DNA from: Clostridiales bacterium
GTDB taxonomy: Bacteria; Bacillota; Clostridia; Saccharofermentanales; Saccharofermentanaceae
Direction: 5' to 3'
Length of the DNA stretch: 64,000 bases
Assembly (NCBI GenBank): GCA_017529925.1
Contig: JAFXMZ010000022.1
Location: 162,012 to 226,011 of the forward strand
Shown: positions 1 through 9,707 of the stretch, one piece after another
How positions within the stretch are numbered: position 1 is the stretch's first letter
Layout of the letters: each line of letters begins with the position of its first letter
Notes under the pieces: model-generated
The model's input: only the letters and a program-made list of their open reading frames with translations
The model's database searches: none
What the model was told of the DNA's origin: nothing
Position numbers and translations under genes: made by a program

Positions 1-44
1 AGAATAGAAAATACCCCTTATTTTGAATTTTCGAAAATAAAATA

Positions 45-73
45 TTGCACGAAAGATGCAGTTGTTATATTAT
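45..73 (+). promoter_or_regulatory. candidate sigma-A promoter of gdhA
   Basis: A TTGCAC box at 45-50 and a TATTAT box at 68-73 are separated by 17 bases in an AT-rich stretch. A purine-rich ribosome binding site (AAAGGCGG, 125-132) lies just before the gdhA start codon. This is pattern matching only. Confidence 0.5.
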
Positions 74-123
74 TTTCGTAGTTTTTGAAATTTTAAGTCT
101 CTCAACTTGCAAAACGAGACTAA

Positions 124-1491
<1,368 letters not shown>

Positions 1492-1526
1492 TCAGTACCT
1501 GAAATACATCTTGATCAAAAAAGACT

Positions 1527-1558
1527 CGGGGCACTCAGACAATGAGTGCCCCGTTTAT
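1527..1558 (+). terminator. intrinsic terminator of gdhA
   Basis: A perfect 11-bp stem (CGGGGCACTCA with its complement, 1527-1553) closes a GACAA loop and is followed by TTTATT. It sits 36 bases after the gdhA stop codon. Confidence 0.85.
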
Positions 1559-1644
1559 TATCCGAATAATACTTTGCATCCCGGATTGTTGATCATCGGC
1601 AGGAAGGGATGCAACAGGATATTCAGAAAATATGACGCATATAA

Positions 1645-1675
1645 AAAGGATGTCCCGGTTCGCGGGACATCCTTT
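1645..1675. terminator. bidirectional intrinsic terminator
   Basis: A 13-bp perfect stem (AAAGGATGTCCCG and complement) encloses GTTCG. It has A-runs on one side and T-runs on the other, so it can stop transcription from both strands. It lies 30 bases beyond the stop of the minus-strand DUF3048 gene and probably serves that gene. Confidence 0.82.
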
Positions 1676-1704
1676 CTTAAGCCGATGTTGTTCAGTCTAT
1701 CGTA

Positions 1705-2874
1705 TCATCCTTCGATAGTTGTCTTCTCATAGCAGTCATCGTCTACGATACAGATGACGCTCTTACCTCTGTTAACCTCGATCTCCTTGCCGTTCTCGTC
1801 ATAGATCTTGAGGGGATCGTTAGGCTGCATCTTCTCCCAGAAGATCGGGATGATCTTTCCTTCGGATGCATAATAACCGTTTCTGACAAATCCTGTATTC
1901 TCGAACTCAAAGTGAACATCGATAGTCTTGTCTGCAGTTCCGGGAGCGTGGCTTACGGAATTGGCGTAGATTACGATGACATTCTCGAAAGCAACGGGCT
2001 CATCTGTCATCTCATCGATATGGGGAACGCCGTATTCGGATTTCTCATAAAGGCCTGTCTGCTCGTTGTACTCAAAGAGAGAGTCATCATTTGTTGTCGA
2101 GAAATAGACATTGATGGACTTACAGGGCTGACCCTTGGCGATGTCTGCGGACTTTCCGGGTACGAAGTTGAAGAGAAGGGGAACCTCATCCTCATACTGT
2201 ACGCCGAGATCCTCGATCGCACTGAGTACATGCTCGGAATCTGTAAGAACGTTATCCCATCCGTTACGCCTTGAGTAGGAGGGAAGGGAGTTGTTTCTCC
2301 ACATATACTGTGAATGGTCATTAATGTCGATGTGTGTGATACCGTAAGCAGAGGTGTGCTCGGGAACTCGTGCATTCCTGCCGCAGGAGATGAATATGGC
2401 ATTCATTCCGGCCATCAGGTCTGTAGCAACGATACGTGCACTTCTGACAGAACCGATCTCAGGGATCTTCTTGGCATCTGCAAAGACACAGAGGAGTCTT
2501 GTCTGTCCGCCTTCCGTCTCGTATTCACAGATAACGTCAGCTTCGTTGATGCCTCTCTGGGGACATGCATTATATGCATTTCCGACGGCGATTCCGACAG
2601 GTCTCTTGCCTTCATTCTCAGGATCCATATCCTGAACGCCGGTAAGAGGGTTCAGGGCATTAGGGTTGTTGGGATCGATAAGAGGATTATCGGATGTTGC
2701 CTCCGTTTTCTTTGTGGTAGTAGTTGTTGTCTTCTCCGTTGTAGTCTCTGTAACGGATTCTGTGGCCTTCTCGGTGGAAGTTGCCCATGTTTCCTCAGGT
2801 GCCTTGTTACAGGCCATAAGGCTGAAAGCTAAAGCCATGAATAAGACTGTTGCAGTTATCTTTCGTGTCTTCAT
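1705..2874 (-). CDS. DUF3048 (YerB-type) lipoprotein
   Basis: Exported lipoprotein of 389 residues. A short basic N-terminus, a hydrophobic stretch and a lipobox ending at Cys22 (SLMAC) predict lipid anchoring. A Thr/Glu-rich spacer (about residues 35-62) leads into a domain that resembles the DUF3048 family (YerB of Bacillus), with the typical stretches KRPVGIAVGN and GGQTRLLCVF. A second conserved segment with NRGK is at the C-terminus. The biochemical role of this family is not known; the location suggests the outer face of the membrane. A GGAGAAAGAG ribosome binding site precedes the start. It is transcribed alone, divergently from the LCP gene at 3012. Confidence 0.88.
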   Translation of the reverse strand: MKTRKITATVLFMALAFSLMACNKAPEETWATSTEKATESVTETTTEKTTTTTTKKTEATSDNPLIDPNNPNALNPLTGVQDMDPENEGKRPVGIAVGNAYNACPQRGINEADVICEYETEGGQTRLLCVFADAKKIPEIGSVRSARIVATDLMAGMNAIFISCGRNARVPEHTSAYGITHIDINDHSQYMWRNNSLPSYSRRNGWDNVLTDSEHVLSAIEDLGVQYEDEVPLLFNFVPGKSADIAKGQPCKSINVYFSTTNDDSLFEYNEQTGLYEKSEYGVPHIDEMTDEPVAFENVIVIYANSVSHAPGTADKTIDVHFEFENTGFVRNGYYASEGKIIPIFWEKMQPNDPLKIYDENGKEIEVNRGKSVICIVDDDCYEKTTIEG

Positions 2875-2975
2875 CTCTTTCTCCTTTTCTGGTTTTTGTG
2901 CGGTTTAACCCGTATATGGAAAATTATAGCATTAAAATCTATGTGAACAGTCAATGCGTGAGCATTGTAACCATT

Positions 2976-3004
2976 TTGTATTTTTTATGCCGTTGCTATA
3001 TAAT
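2976..3004 (+). promoter_or_regulatory. promoter of LCP gene, predicted leaderless
   Basis: TTGTAT (2976-2981), a 17-base spacer and TATAAT (2999-3004) form a near-consensus promoter. Seven bases separate the -10 box from the ATG at 3012, so transcription should start at or next to the start codon. The alternative ATG at 3003 lies inside the -10 box and is unlikely to be used. Confidence 0.7.
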
Positions 3005-3011
3005 GTTTGGC

Positions 3012-4094
3012 ATGAGTTATACGGAATTTAATAATAATTATACAGAAATCCCTTACTATCAGGAGATGCCTGCACATGTACCGGTGCAGGATCCCGGTGT
3101 TGAAAGACCCGTCAGAAGGAAGAAAAAGAAGAAGCATCTCTTCCTCAAGTTCATACTTATCCTCCTTCTGGTCATCATCCTCATAGCAGGCGGTCTCTTC
3201 CTTTATCTGCTCCATCTCGTGAGCAAAATGAACGTAGGCAACAAGGACGGTCATACTGTCGTCTATATCAGTGATGATTATCCCATTCAGGAGGTCGAGC
3301 AGAAGGATCCGGAAGTCAGGAATATCCTTATCTTCGGTGTTGATGCGAGAGGTCCTGAGGATTATGCCGACTGCAGATCCGATGCGATGATCATAATGAC
3401 TATCGATAAGAGGAATCATGTTATCAAGCTGACATCGCTTATGAGGGATACAGGAGTCGATATCTACGGTAACGGACATCTTGATAAGCTTACGCATGCA
3501 TACAGATACGGCGGCGTAGGTCTTCTCATGGATACTATCAACCGCAATTTCGATATGGATATCGACGAGTTCTTTATGTTCGATTTCCAAAGTGCGGCCA
3601 ATCTCGTGGATATCGCGGGAGGAGTTACGATCAATGTCGATCCTTCAGAGGTCTCCTATGCAAACAACAGCATAAATGAGCAGAATGCGGTATACGGATC
3701 ATCTGCTCCGCTGATATCTGAAGGCGGAGAGCAGACCCTGTCGGGAGTTCAGGCGATCTCCTGGGCGAGGATCAGAAAGCTCGACTCCGATTTCGTAAGG
3801 ACTTCGAGACAGAGGACGCTTATAACGGCCCTCATCACGAAGGTCAATGAGATGAATGTCTTTAAGAAATTCTCATTCTTCCAGGATTCGGTAGGATGCT
3901 TTGAGACAAACATAGAGTCCATGGACATGATCTGGCTTGCGATAAGCGTCATAATGAATTCCGGCAGTGACGAGGGAATGGGTGATTACCGTGTTCCCGA
4001 AGACGGTCTTTACCGCGTTCAGGACAATCCCTGGATGATGATCGTCGATATGGAAGAGCAGAGAGCAAGACTTCATGATTATATCTGGGGCTGA
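3012..4094 (+). CDS. LCP (LytR-CpsA-Psr) family cell-wall ligase
   Basis: Membrane-anchored enzyme of the family that transfers lipid-linked glycopolymers to peptidoglycan. After a cytoplasmic tail with a run of Arg/Lys there is one transmembrane helix (about residues 43-64). The extracellular LCP domain follows, with NILIFGVDARG, the SDAMIIMTID strand, the LTSLMRDT segment carrying the conserved Arg, and KLTHAYRYGG. Start chosen at 3012, not 3003, because the promoter -10 box covers 3003. No ribosome binding site is visible, consistent with a leaderless message. The PP2C-like gene follows after 16 bases, so the two are probably cotranscribed. The substrate polymer cannot be told from sequence. 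Confidence 0.88.
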   Translation: MSYTEFNNNYTEIPYYQEMPAHVPVQDPGVERPVRRKKKKKHLFLKFILILLLVIILIAGGLFLYLLHLVSKMNVGNKDGHTVVYISDDYPIQEVEQKDPEVRNILIFGVDARGPEDYADCRSDAMIIMTIDKRNHVIKLTSLMRDTGVDIYGNGHLDKLTHAYRYGGVGLLMDTINRNFDMDIDEFFMFDFQSAANLVDIAGGVTINVDPSEVSYANNSINEQNAVYGSSAPLISEGGEQTLSGVQAISWARIRKLDSDFVRTSRQRTLITALITKVNEMNVFKKFSFFQDSVGCFETNIESMDMIWLAISVIMNSGSDEGMGDYRVPEDGLYRVQDNPWMMIVDMEEQRARLHDYIWG

Positions 4095-4110
4095 TTAAGA
4101 GGTTAAAAAG

Positions 4111-5892
4111 ATGAGTAAGACAGTATCAACTTGTATCTGCGAGACTAATCAGATACAGAACCAACCGCAGGAGAACGTATTTTTTCACACGCTCTACAGG
4201 ACTCAGGAGGATTACCCGGGTGAGTTCCTGAGGACTGCAAAGTCCACTTCTCCGATCCAGATCTGTGCGGTTTTCTCGTGCATCGGTCCCGATAACCTCG
4301 GAGCCGTTATGAATATCGAGCTCAACAGGCAGCTCGCACATATCGTTGCGGAGGCTCAGAGCCAGCCGGTACTCGATTATGAGAGCTTTTCGAACAGGGT
4401 AGTCAATACTCTCAATGTTGCAGTATGCAAATTCATCGTTGCCAGAGGCGGCACCCCCATAAAAGTATCAATGACGATGATCATCATCGAAGGTGATACG
4501 CTGAGGGTCCTTCATATCGGTAATACCAAGGCTGTACTCATAAGAGACAATAAGATCATGGCTCTTACAGAGGAGCAGACAGTTGCCCACAGATATGTTC
4601 AGATGGGGGCTATATCGGCAGAAGACGAGAAGACCCACCCCGAGAATATGAACCTTACACAGTATCTCGGCAAGATGCCCCAGGACGGTGAAGTCGTACC
4701 TGATAAGAAGGTCCACCTGAAGCTCAAGGATAAGGATGAGATCTGCCTTATGGGACTCGGTATCTCCAGAGCGATGCCTTCGGGTATGCGCAATGTGACG
4801 CTCGTTAAGGCTATCGATCCTGAAGCCAAGGCAAGGGAACTCATCGGCGCTGCATCGAATTACGGTGTCAAGAGCGGCCTTACCGCCATTGTCCTCAGGA
4901 TCGAATCTACATTCCTTGCCCCCGGTGATGCTGTCATCAATAATAACCCCGGTGAGAACGTAAGGGCTGTATCGGTTCCCGGAAAGCCCGCGCCCGGTGC
5001 AGGGAAGAATACTGATCCTTCCGATACTGTCGTAAACAGGAAGCTTGTAAAGAAGGATCCTTTCGGAGCGGAACTCTTTGACGATTCCGGAGATAAGACG
5101 ACTACATTCAACCGCGGTGATCTTCAGGGCCGTAAGCTCCATGATGAGATCCCCGAACTTCAGAAGAAGAATGAAGAGAAGAAAAAGAAAAAGTGGAATA
5201 TCCTTATTCCGATAATCCTGTTCTTCTCGTTTGCTCTCGTAGGTTTCGGAGGCACATACGTATTCCTTAGAATGAACGGAATGATGGGCGGAAAGAGTGT
5301 TGCGTCTGAAGTGGCAACAGCACCTTCGATCGAGACGGGAGAGTCGGTATTTGAAGAATATCAGATGTTTGCGGCAACGCTTACGATCGTTTATCCCGAG
5401 CCCGATGAGAACTGTGCTCTCTCCGATATCGTAGAGACCGTTGAGCAGGGTGATTTTCTGACTATCATCGCGGACGACAATAACGATTTTTATAAGGTAA
5501 GGACACAGGCAGGCAATGAGGGTTATGTTATCAAGGCACAGCTCGTAGCAACTGAGCCCGAAGTAACCGAATCCGTTACGCCTACCCCTACGCCTTCGCC
5601 TTCTCCGACGCCCGTACCCGAGGACCATCACGAGGTTCAGCCTGAGACATCCCAGACGACACAGGCGACAGAGCCTCCTCAAACGGTAGAGCCTGCGGAG
5701 ACATCGGCGACGTCAGAAACGTCTGCATCCGATACATCTGAGACTTCGGAATCTTCTGCTGATACATCTGAAACTCCCGCAAGCTCTTCAGAATCATCGG
5801 AGACACCTGCGGATACAACTCCTGCGGCTTCGGATCCTGCGGATACTCCGACATCCGAGCCTGCTCCCGGAGAACAGCAGGAGCAGCAGTAA
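4111..5892 (+). CDS. PP2C-like pseudophosphatase fused to a transmembrane segment and SH3 domain
   Basis: A 593-residue protein with a cytoplasmic domain (about 45-270) that follows the PP2C fold pattern but with key positions changed. The metal-binding DGxGG is replaced by a segment around CIGPDN. The GDSR motif reads GNTK, and the C-terminal Asp-Asn pair is replaced by SGLTAIV. A Lys-rich stretch and a transmembrane helix (about 361-386) follow. Outside is a bacterial SH3-like domain (about 420-483), then a tail of about 110 residues rich in Pro, Thr, Ser and Glu that should span the wall. It follows the LCP gene with 16 bases between. I infer a wall-sensing or scaffold protein without phosphatase activity. 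A very divergent active enzyme remains possible. Confidence 0.7.
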   Translation: MSKTVSTCICETNQIQNQPQENVFFHTLYRTQEDYPGEFLRTAKSTSPIQICAVFSCIGPDNLGAVMNIELNRQLAHIVAEAQSQPVLDYESFSNRVVNTLNVAVCKFIVARGGTPIKVSMTMIIIEGDTLRVLHIGNTKAVLIRDNKIMALTEEQTVAHRYVQMGAISAEDEKTHPENMNLTQYLGKMPQDGEVVPDKKVHLKLKDKDEICLMGLGISRAMPSGMRNVTLVKAIDPEAKARELIGAASNYGVKSGLTAIVLRIESTFLAPGDAVINNNPGENVRAVSVPGKPAPGAGKNTDPSDTVVNRKLVKKDPFGAELFDDSGDKTTTFNRGDLQGRKLHDEIPELQKKNEEKKKKKWNILIPIILFFSFALVGFGGTYVFLRMNGMMGGKSVASEVATAPSIETGESVFEEYQMFAATLTIVYPEPDENCALSDIVETVEQGDFLTIIADDNNDFYKVRTQAGNEGYVIKAQLVATEPEVTESVTPTPTPSPSPTPVPEDHHEVQPETSQTTQATEPPQTVEPAETSATSETSASDTSETSESSADTSETPASSSESSETPADTTPAASDPADTPTSEPAPGEQQEQQ

Positions 5893-5913
5893 AACTTACC
5901 GGACAGAATAATA

Positions 5914-5941
5914 AAACGGGCGCCTCATGAGACGCCCGTTT
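5914..5941. terminator. bidirectional terminator between convergent genes
   Basis: AAACGGGCG pairs with CGCCCGTTT around a CTCATGAG core, flanked by A-runs and T-runs. It separates the PP2C-like gene from the convergent aspartate kinase gene. Confidence 0.8.
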
Positions 5942-5975
5942 GTTGTTTGTAGGATTTAGAGGGAAGATCCCGGTA

Positions 5976-7328
5976 TCAATATCTGAAGAGCTCCTTGTAG
6001 AGGACCCTTACTGCATAATTGCAGTACTCTTCCGCGACACCGAACATCATGGAGATCTCGGATGCGCCCTGGTTAACGATCTTAAGGTTGATGCCTGCTG
6101 AGGAGAGAGCGGAAGCAGCTCTTGCCATGATGCCGACAGAATTGGCCATTGCTTCTCCCACGAGCATGACGATCGCAAGATCCTCCTCGATATGAACGCT
6201 GTCTACCTTGAGCTCATTCTTGATACGGTTCTTGATGATCTCTTTCTTCTCATCGGTGAAGTATTTCTTCCTGGCGATTATCGTAACCGAATCGATTCCT
6301 GAAGGCATATGCTCGATCGAGATACCTTCCTCTGTGAAGATCTTCAAAAGGTTCATGAGGAATCCGACCTGATGGTTCATGAGATACTTGTCTACCGTTA
6401 TCGTCAGGAATCCCTTCTCTCCGGCAATTCCCGTGATGAGGGAATCGTAATGAGTCCTCTTTGAAACGATCTTCGTTCCGGTAGCCTCAGGATTGTTCGT
6501 ATTCCTGATATGAACGGGAATGCTTCTCATGTAGACAGGATAGAGCGCCTCCTCGTGGAGTACGGAAAAACCAGCATATGCGAGCTCGCGCATCTCGTCA
6601 TAAGTGATCTCCGTGATAGGGAACGGATTCTTGACGAGTGAGGGATTGACTGCATAAACGTTATCAACGTCGGTCCAGTTCTCATAAATGTCGGCATTGA
6701 CCGCACCTGCGAGAATAGAACCCGTTATATCCGAGCCTCCCCTCGAAAAGGTAATGATCTCACCCTTCTTGTTATATCCGTAGAAGCCGGGGAAGATACA
6801 CAGCCTCTTCTCATGTGCAAGCTCTTCGAGATTGTCATAGGACTCGCCGAGGATGACAGCCTTGCCCATTGCATCATGATCGAGATAAAGACCGCACTTG
6901 CCGGGATTGCAGTAGACTGCGGGATGACCGATAGAGGTGAGATACTCTGCTACAAGTCTCGCACAGCAGTCCTCACCCATAGCCTTGACGGAATCAAGAT
7001 ATTTCACGTCATCATCGTAGGGCGCCGCGGCCGTATCGGAGATAGCCTTCTCGATATCGGGAAGTACAGAGGGGATCGAAAGATCGTCAGTGATCTCCTT
7101 GTATCTTGCGATAACGGCGGAGTATTCGTTCTTATAATCATTTCCGGCAAGCCTTGCTTTTGCAAGAGCGATCAGAAGATCGGTGACCTTGATGTCATCT
7201 GATGATCTTTTTCCGGGAGCAGACACAACAATTATCCTTCTGTCCGGGTCGGACAGGATGATGTCGCAGACTTTCTTGATCTGATATGCGTTCGCAAGTG
7301 ATGAACCGCCGAATTTTGCTATCTTCAT
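5976..7328 (-). CDS. aspartate kinase
   Basis: Phosphorylates L-aspartate in the first step of the lysine, threonine, methionine and diaminopimelate pathway. The protein of 450 residues opens with the kinase signature KFGGSS (residues 5-10) and carries FSRGGSDITGS near 200. Two ACT-type regulatory segments occupy the last 150 residues. It is the monofunctional form without a dehydrogenase domain. The next pathway enzyme, aspartate-semialdehyde dehydrogenase, is encoded 20 kb away at 26309. An AGAGGAGATC ribosome binding site lies somewhat far (about 13 bases) from the ATG. No lysine riboswitch was seen upstream, so feedback control probably acts through the ACT domains. Confidence 0.95.
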   Translation of the reverse strand: MKIAKFGGSSLANAYQIKKVCDIILSDPDRRIIVVSAPGKRSSDDIKVTDLLIALAKARLAGNDYKNEYSAVIARYKEITDDLSIPSVLPDIEKAISDTAAAPYDDDVKYLDSVKAMGEDCCARLVAEYLTSIGHPAVYCNPGKCGLYLDHDAMGKAVILGESYDNLEELAHEKRLCIFPGFYGYNKKGEIITFSRGGSDITGSILAGAVNADIYENWTDVDNVYAVNPSLVKNPFPITEITYDEMRELAYAGFSVLHEEALYPVYMRSIPVHIRNTNNPEATGTKIVSKRTHYDSLITGIAGEKGFLTITVDKYLMNHQVGFLMNLLKIFTEEGISIEHMPSGIDSVTIIARKKYFTDEKKEIIKNRIKNELKVDSVHIEEDLAIVMLVGEAMANSVGIMARAASALSSAGINLKIVNQGASEISMMFGVAEEYCNYAVRVLYKELFRY

Positions 7329-7379
7329 ACTGAAATGTGATCTCCTCTTTTTATTCTTTGCTTATAATAACACATCATG

Positions 7380-7408
7380 TTTACTTTTGAAGTTTTTACG
7401 TATAAAAT
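7380..7408 (+). promoter_or_regulatory. candidate promoter of yqeG homologue
   Basis: TTTACT (7380-7385), a 17-base spacer and TAAAAT (7403-7408) lie 8 bases before the ATG at 7417. If used, the transcript would be leaderless or nearly so. The match is weaker than at the other leaderless genes. Confidence 0.4.
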
Positions 7409-7416
7409 TCATGCAA

Positions 7417-7914
7417 ATGAACATCTTCAAGGCAATGAAACCCGATGCGGTATATAAAAAAGTTACAGATATCCCTTTCGAACAGTATGCTTCGAAGGGT
7501 GTTAATTGTGTCCTTTTTGATTTTGATAATACTATAGGACCCGATCATGCGACCGAACCGAATGAGTATTCCTTTGAATGCATAAAGAAGGCATCCGACC
7601 TCGGTATGGAGAGCTGTCTCGTATCAAATGCGAAGTCGGGAAGATCGTCGGGTATCGCAGGGAAGCTCGGGATAAAATGCGTCACATATGCCCATAAACC
7701 GCGTCCTGACGGAATAAACAGGGCACTCGAACTGATGGGCAGGACGAAGGAGGAAACGATATTCATAGGTGACCAGATATTCACTGATGTAATGGCCGGA
7801 AGGTTTGCCGGAGTACATACGATAATGGTCGAACCCTATGCGAAGAAAGAAGTCTGGTATATCGTCCTCAAGAGGTTTTTCGAGAAGATCGTCAGGTTAT
7901 TCGGAAGATTCTGA
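7417..7914 (+). CDS. YqeG-family HAD phosphatase
   Basis: Small HAD-superfamily (IIIA) hydrolase of 165 residues. The nucleophile motif LFDFDNTIGP lies near residue 32, a Ser of motif II is in LVSNAKSG, and motif III/IV residues appear in HKPRPDG and FIGDQIFTDVMAG. Its close relatives are annotated YqeG; the natural substrate is not established (phosphatidylglycerol-phosphate phosphatase activity is known for eukaryotic relatives). In-frame starts also exist at 7387 (TTG) and 7411. I chose 7417 because the homologous region begins there and a -10 box lies 8 bases upstream. It is followed by the yraN gene after 21 bases. Confidence 0.85.
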   Translation: MNIFKAMKPDAVYKKVTDIPFEQYASKGVNCVLFDFDNTIGPDHATEPNEYSFECIKKASDLGMESCLVSNAKSGRSSGIAGKLGIKCVTYAHKPRPDGINRALELMGRTKEETIFIGDQIFTDVMAGRFAGVHTIMVEPYAKKEVWYIVLKRFFEKIVRLFGRF

Positions 7915-7935
7915 TCCTTTATCAGAGGTCATGGC

Positions 7936-8289
7936 ATGCCGAGCATAAAACGCCTTGAAGGTGACAGGGCGGAAGAATATGTCATCGAATATCTTACTTC
8001 CCGCGGATTCAAGCTTCTGGAGCGTAATTACAGTGTCCATAATGTCGGGGAACTCGATTCCGTTTTCGAGAAGGACGGGGACATATATGTCGTGGAGGTT
8101 AAGCTCCGGAGGTCATTTGATGACTTCTTTCCCGTTGACCGGAAGAAACTCATGAAGATAAGAAAGACAGCAAAAATATTTGTGCTTTCGAAAGGGCTTT
8201 ACGACAGGAATGTTATCTATTTGGCAGGTTTAGTAACCCATAACGGAAACGGTTTGATACAAAATGTAGAATTTGTTCCTCTGGAATGA
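7936..8289 (+). CDS. YraN / UPF0102 family nuclease-like protein
   Basis: Protein of 117 residues with the restriction-endonuclease-like core of the UPF0102 family: a Glu in the first helix (RAEEYVIEYL), then GELDSVF with the active-site Asp and VVEVKLR with the Glu-x-Lys pair. The family resembles Holliday-junction resolvases, but its cellular role is unproven. The start at 7936 follows an AGAGGT element; 7931 is out of frame. Short spacing suggests cotranscription with the upstream phosphatase. Confidence 0.85.
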   Translation: MPSIKRLEGDRAEEYVIEYLTSRGFKLLERNYSVHNVGELDSVFEKDGDIYVVEVKLRRSFDDFFPVDRKKLMKIRKTAKIFVLSKGLYDRNVIYLAGLVTHNGNGLIQNVEFVPLE

Positions 8290-8296
8290 ATTATTA

Positions 8297-8325
8297 TTGC
8301 TTTGAACTTGCATTATTAATATAAT
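8297..8325 (+). promoter_or_regulatory. candidate promoter of aminotransferase operon
   Basis: TTGCTT (8297-8302), a 17-base spacer and TATAAT (8320-8325) would start a transcript with an untranslated leader of about 88 bases before the ATG at 8420. No regulatory fold was recognised in the leader. Confidence 0.5.
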
Positions 8326-8419
8326 GCTTAAGGCTTTTGGATTGATAACCAGAAGAAAATTGCAAGTTTATATCATCAAAAAATTCATAAACACACCGAA
8401 AGAGAGAACGGAGGGCATC

Positions 8420-9703
8420 ATGAAGTACGTTGAGATGGACAAAGCCGCGCTTTTGAGCGAGAAGGAAGATCTGCTTAAGAGGATCGAAGGATTCAGGGCA
8501 ATGAACCTTGCTCTTGATATGACGAGGGGAAAGCCTTCGCCTGCACAGCTCGATCTGAGCAATAACCTTTTCGAGGGGATCGCGACATCGGATTTCAAGT
8601 CCTCCAACGGAACTGACGTCCGTAACTACGGTGTTGCAAACGGAATCGTTGAGGCAAGGCAGTTCTTCGGTGATCTGCTCAAGACATCCAAGGATAACAT
8701 CTACATCGGCAACGGATCGAGCCTTAACCTCATGTTCGATACGCTCATGAGAGCATATGTTTTCGGTGAGCATGATTCTGAGAAGCCCTGGGGTCAGATC
8801 GAGGGAAGAAAGTGGCTCTGCCCGGTTCCCGGTTATGACAGGCATTTCAAGGTAACAGAGACTTTGGGATTTGAGCTTATCGCAGTACCTCTCAAGGAGG
8901 ACGGTCCTGATATGGACATGCTCGAGGAGCTCGTAAAGGATCCCACGGTACTCGGTATGTGGTCGGTACCCTGCTACACGAATCCCGACGGATATGTATA
9001 TTCTGAGGAAGTATGCAGGAGACTTGCTTCCATGAAGACGGGTGCTCCCGATTTCAGGATCTTCTGGGATAATGCATACAGTGTACATCACCTCTATAAC
9101 GAAGAAGACAGGCAGGGAAGGATCCCCGATATTCTCGGTCTGTGTGCCGAGGCCGGCAACCCTTCGAGAGTATACGAGTTTGCATCCACATCGAAGATCA
9201 CTTTCGCAGGTGCAGGTCTTTCATGCTTTGCAACGAATGAAGAGAATATGAAGCATGCGATGAAGATCTTAAATGTTCAGACGATCGGTTCCAACAAGGT
9301 AAACCAGTATGCCCACATCAAGTTCATGCCTGATATGGCTGCTCTTAAGGAGCAGATGAGCAAGCATGCGAATTTCCTCCGTCCCAAGTTCGAGAAGACG
9401 CTTGAGATCATGGATAAGGAGCTTTCAGAGTGCGGAGCTGTTTCATGGCATAAGCCTCTCGGAGGTTACTTCATCAGCGCAAACGTATTCCCCGGAACGG
9501 CTAAGCGTACGGTCGCTCTCTGCAAGGAACTCGGTGTAGCTTTTACTCCCGCAGGTGCAACATTCCCTTACGGTATCGATCCCGAGGATAAGAATATCCG
9601 TATCGCACCCAGTTTTCCTTCTCTCGAGGACATCGACAAGGCTGTGGAAGTATTCTGTGTTTGTGCTAAACTATCTGCAATAGAAAAAATAACGGAGGCC
9701 TGA
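8420..9703 (+). CDS. PLP-dependent class I aminotransferase (aspartate aminotransferase type)
   Basis: A 427-residue fold-type I aminotransferase resembling the group annotated as aspartate aminotransferase (PF12897-like). N-terminal [10 protein letters not shown] is typical, [10 protein letters not shown] holds the Asp/Tyr that contact the cofactor, and the PLP lysine lies in [11 protein letters not shown]. Start at 8420 chosen because GGAGGG sits 5 bases upstream; a longer reading from 8324 overlaps the predicted promoter. The purB gene follows after only 4 bases, so aspartate formation and adenylosuccinate metabolism are in one transcript. The exact amino-group donor is inferred from family, not shown. 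Confidence 0.88.
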   Translation: MKYVEMDKAALLSEKEDLLKRIEGFRAMNLALDMTRGKPSPAQLDLSNNLFEGIATSDFKSSNGTDVRNYGVANGIVEARQFFGDLLKTSKDNIYIGNGSSLNLMFDTLMRAYVFGEHDSEKPWGQIEGRKWLCPVPGYDRHFKVTETLGFELIAVPLKEDGPDMDMLEELVKDPTVLGMWSVPCYTNPDGYVYSEEVCRRLASMKTGAPDFRIFWDNAYSVHHLYNEEDRQGRIPDILGLCAEAGNPSRVYEFASTSKITFAGAGLSCFATNEENMKHAMKILNVQTIGSNKVNQYAHIKFMPDMAALKEQMSKHANFLRPKFEKTLEIMDKELSECGAVSWHKPLGGYFISANVFPGTAKRTVALCKELGVAFTPAGATFPYGIDPEDKNIRIAPSFPSLEDIDKAVEVFCVCAKLSAIEKITEA

Positions 9704-9707
9704 TCTC

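Noticed and set aside
4468..5682. 404-codon minus-strand reading frame
   Set aside because: Antisense of the PP2C-like gene; the Arg-rich run is the reverse of the Pro/Thr tail code.
7329..7416. Lysine riboswitch upstream of aspartate kinase
   Set aside because: The space before the kinase start is under 90 bases and shared with a divergent gene, far too short for that structure.
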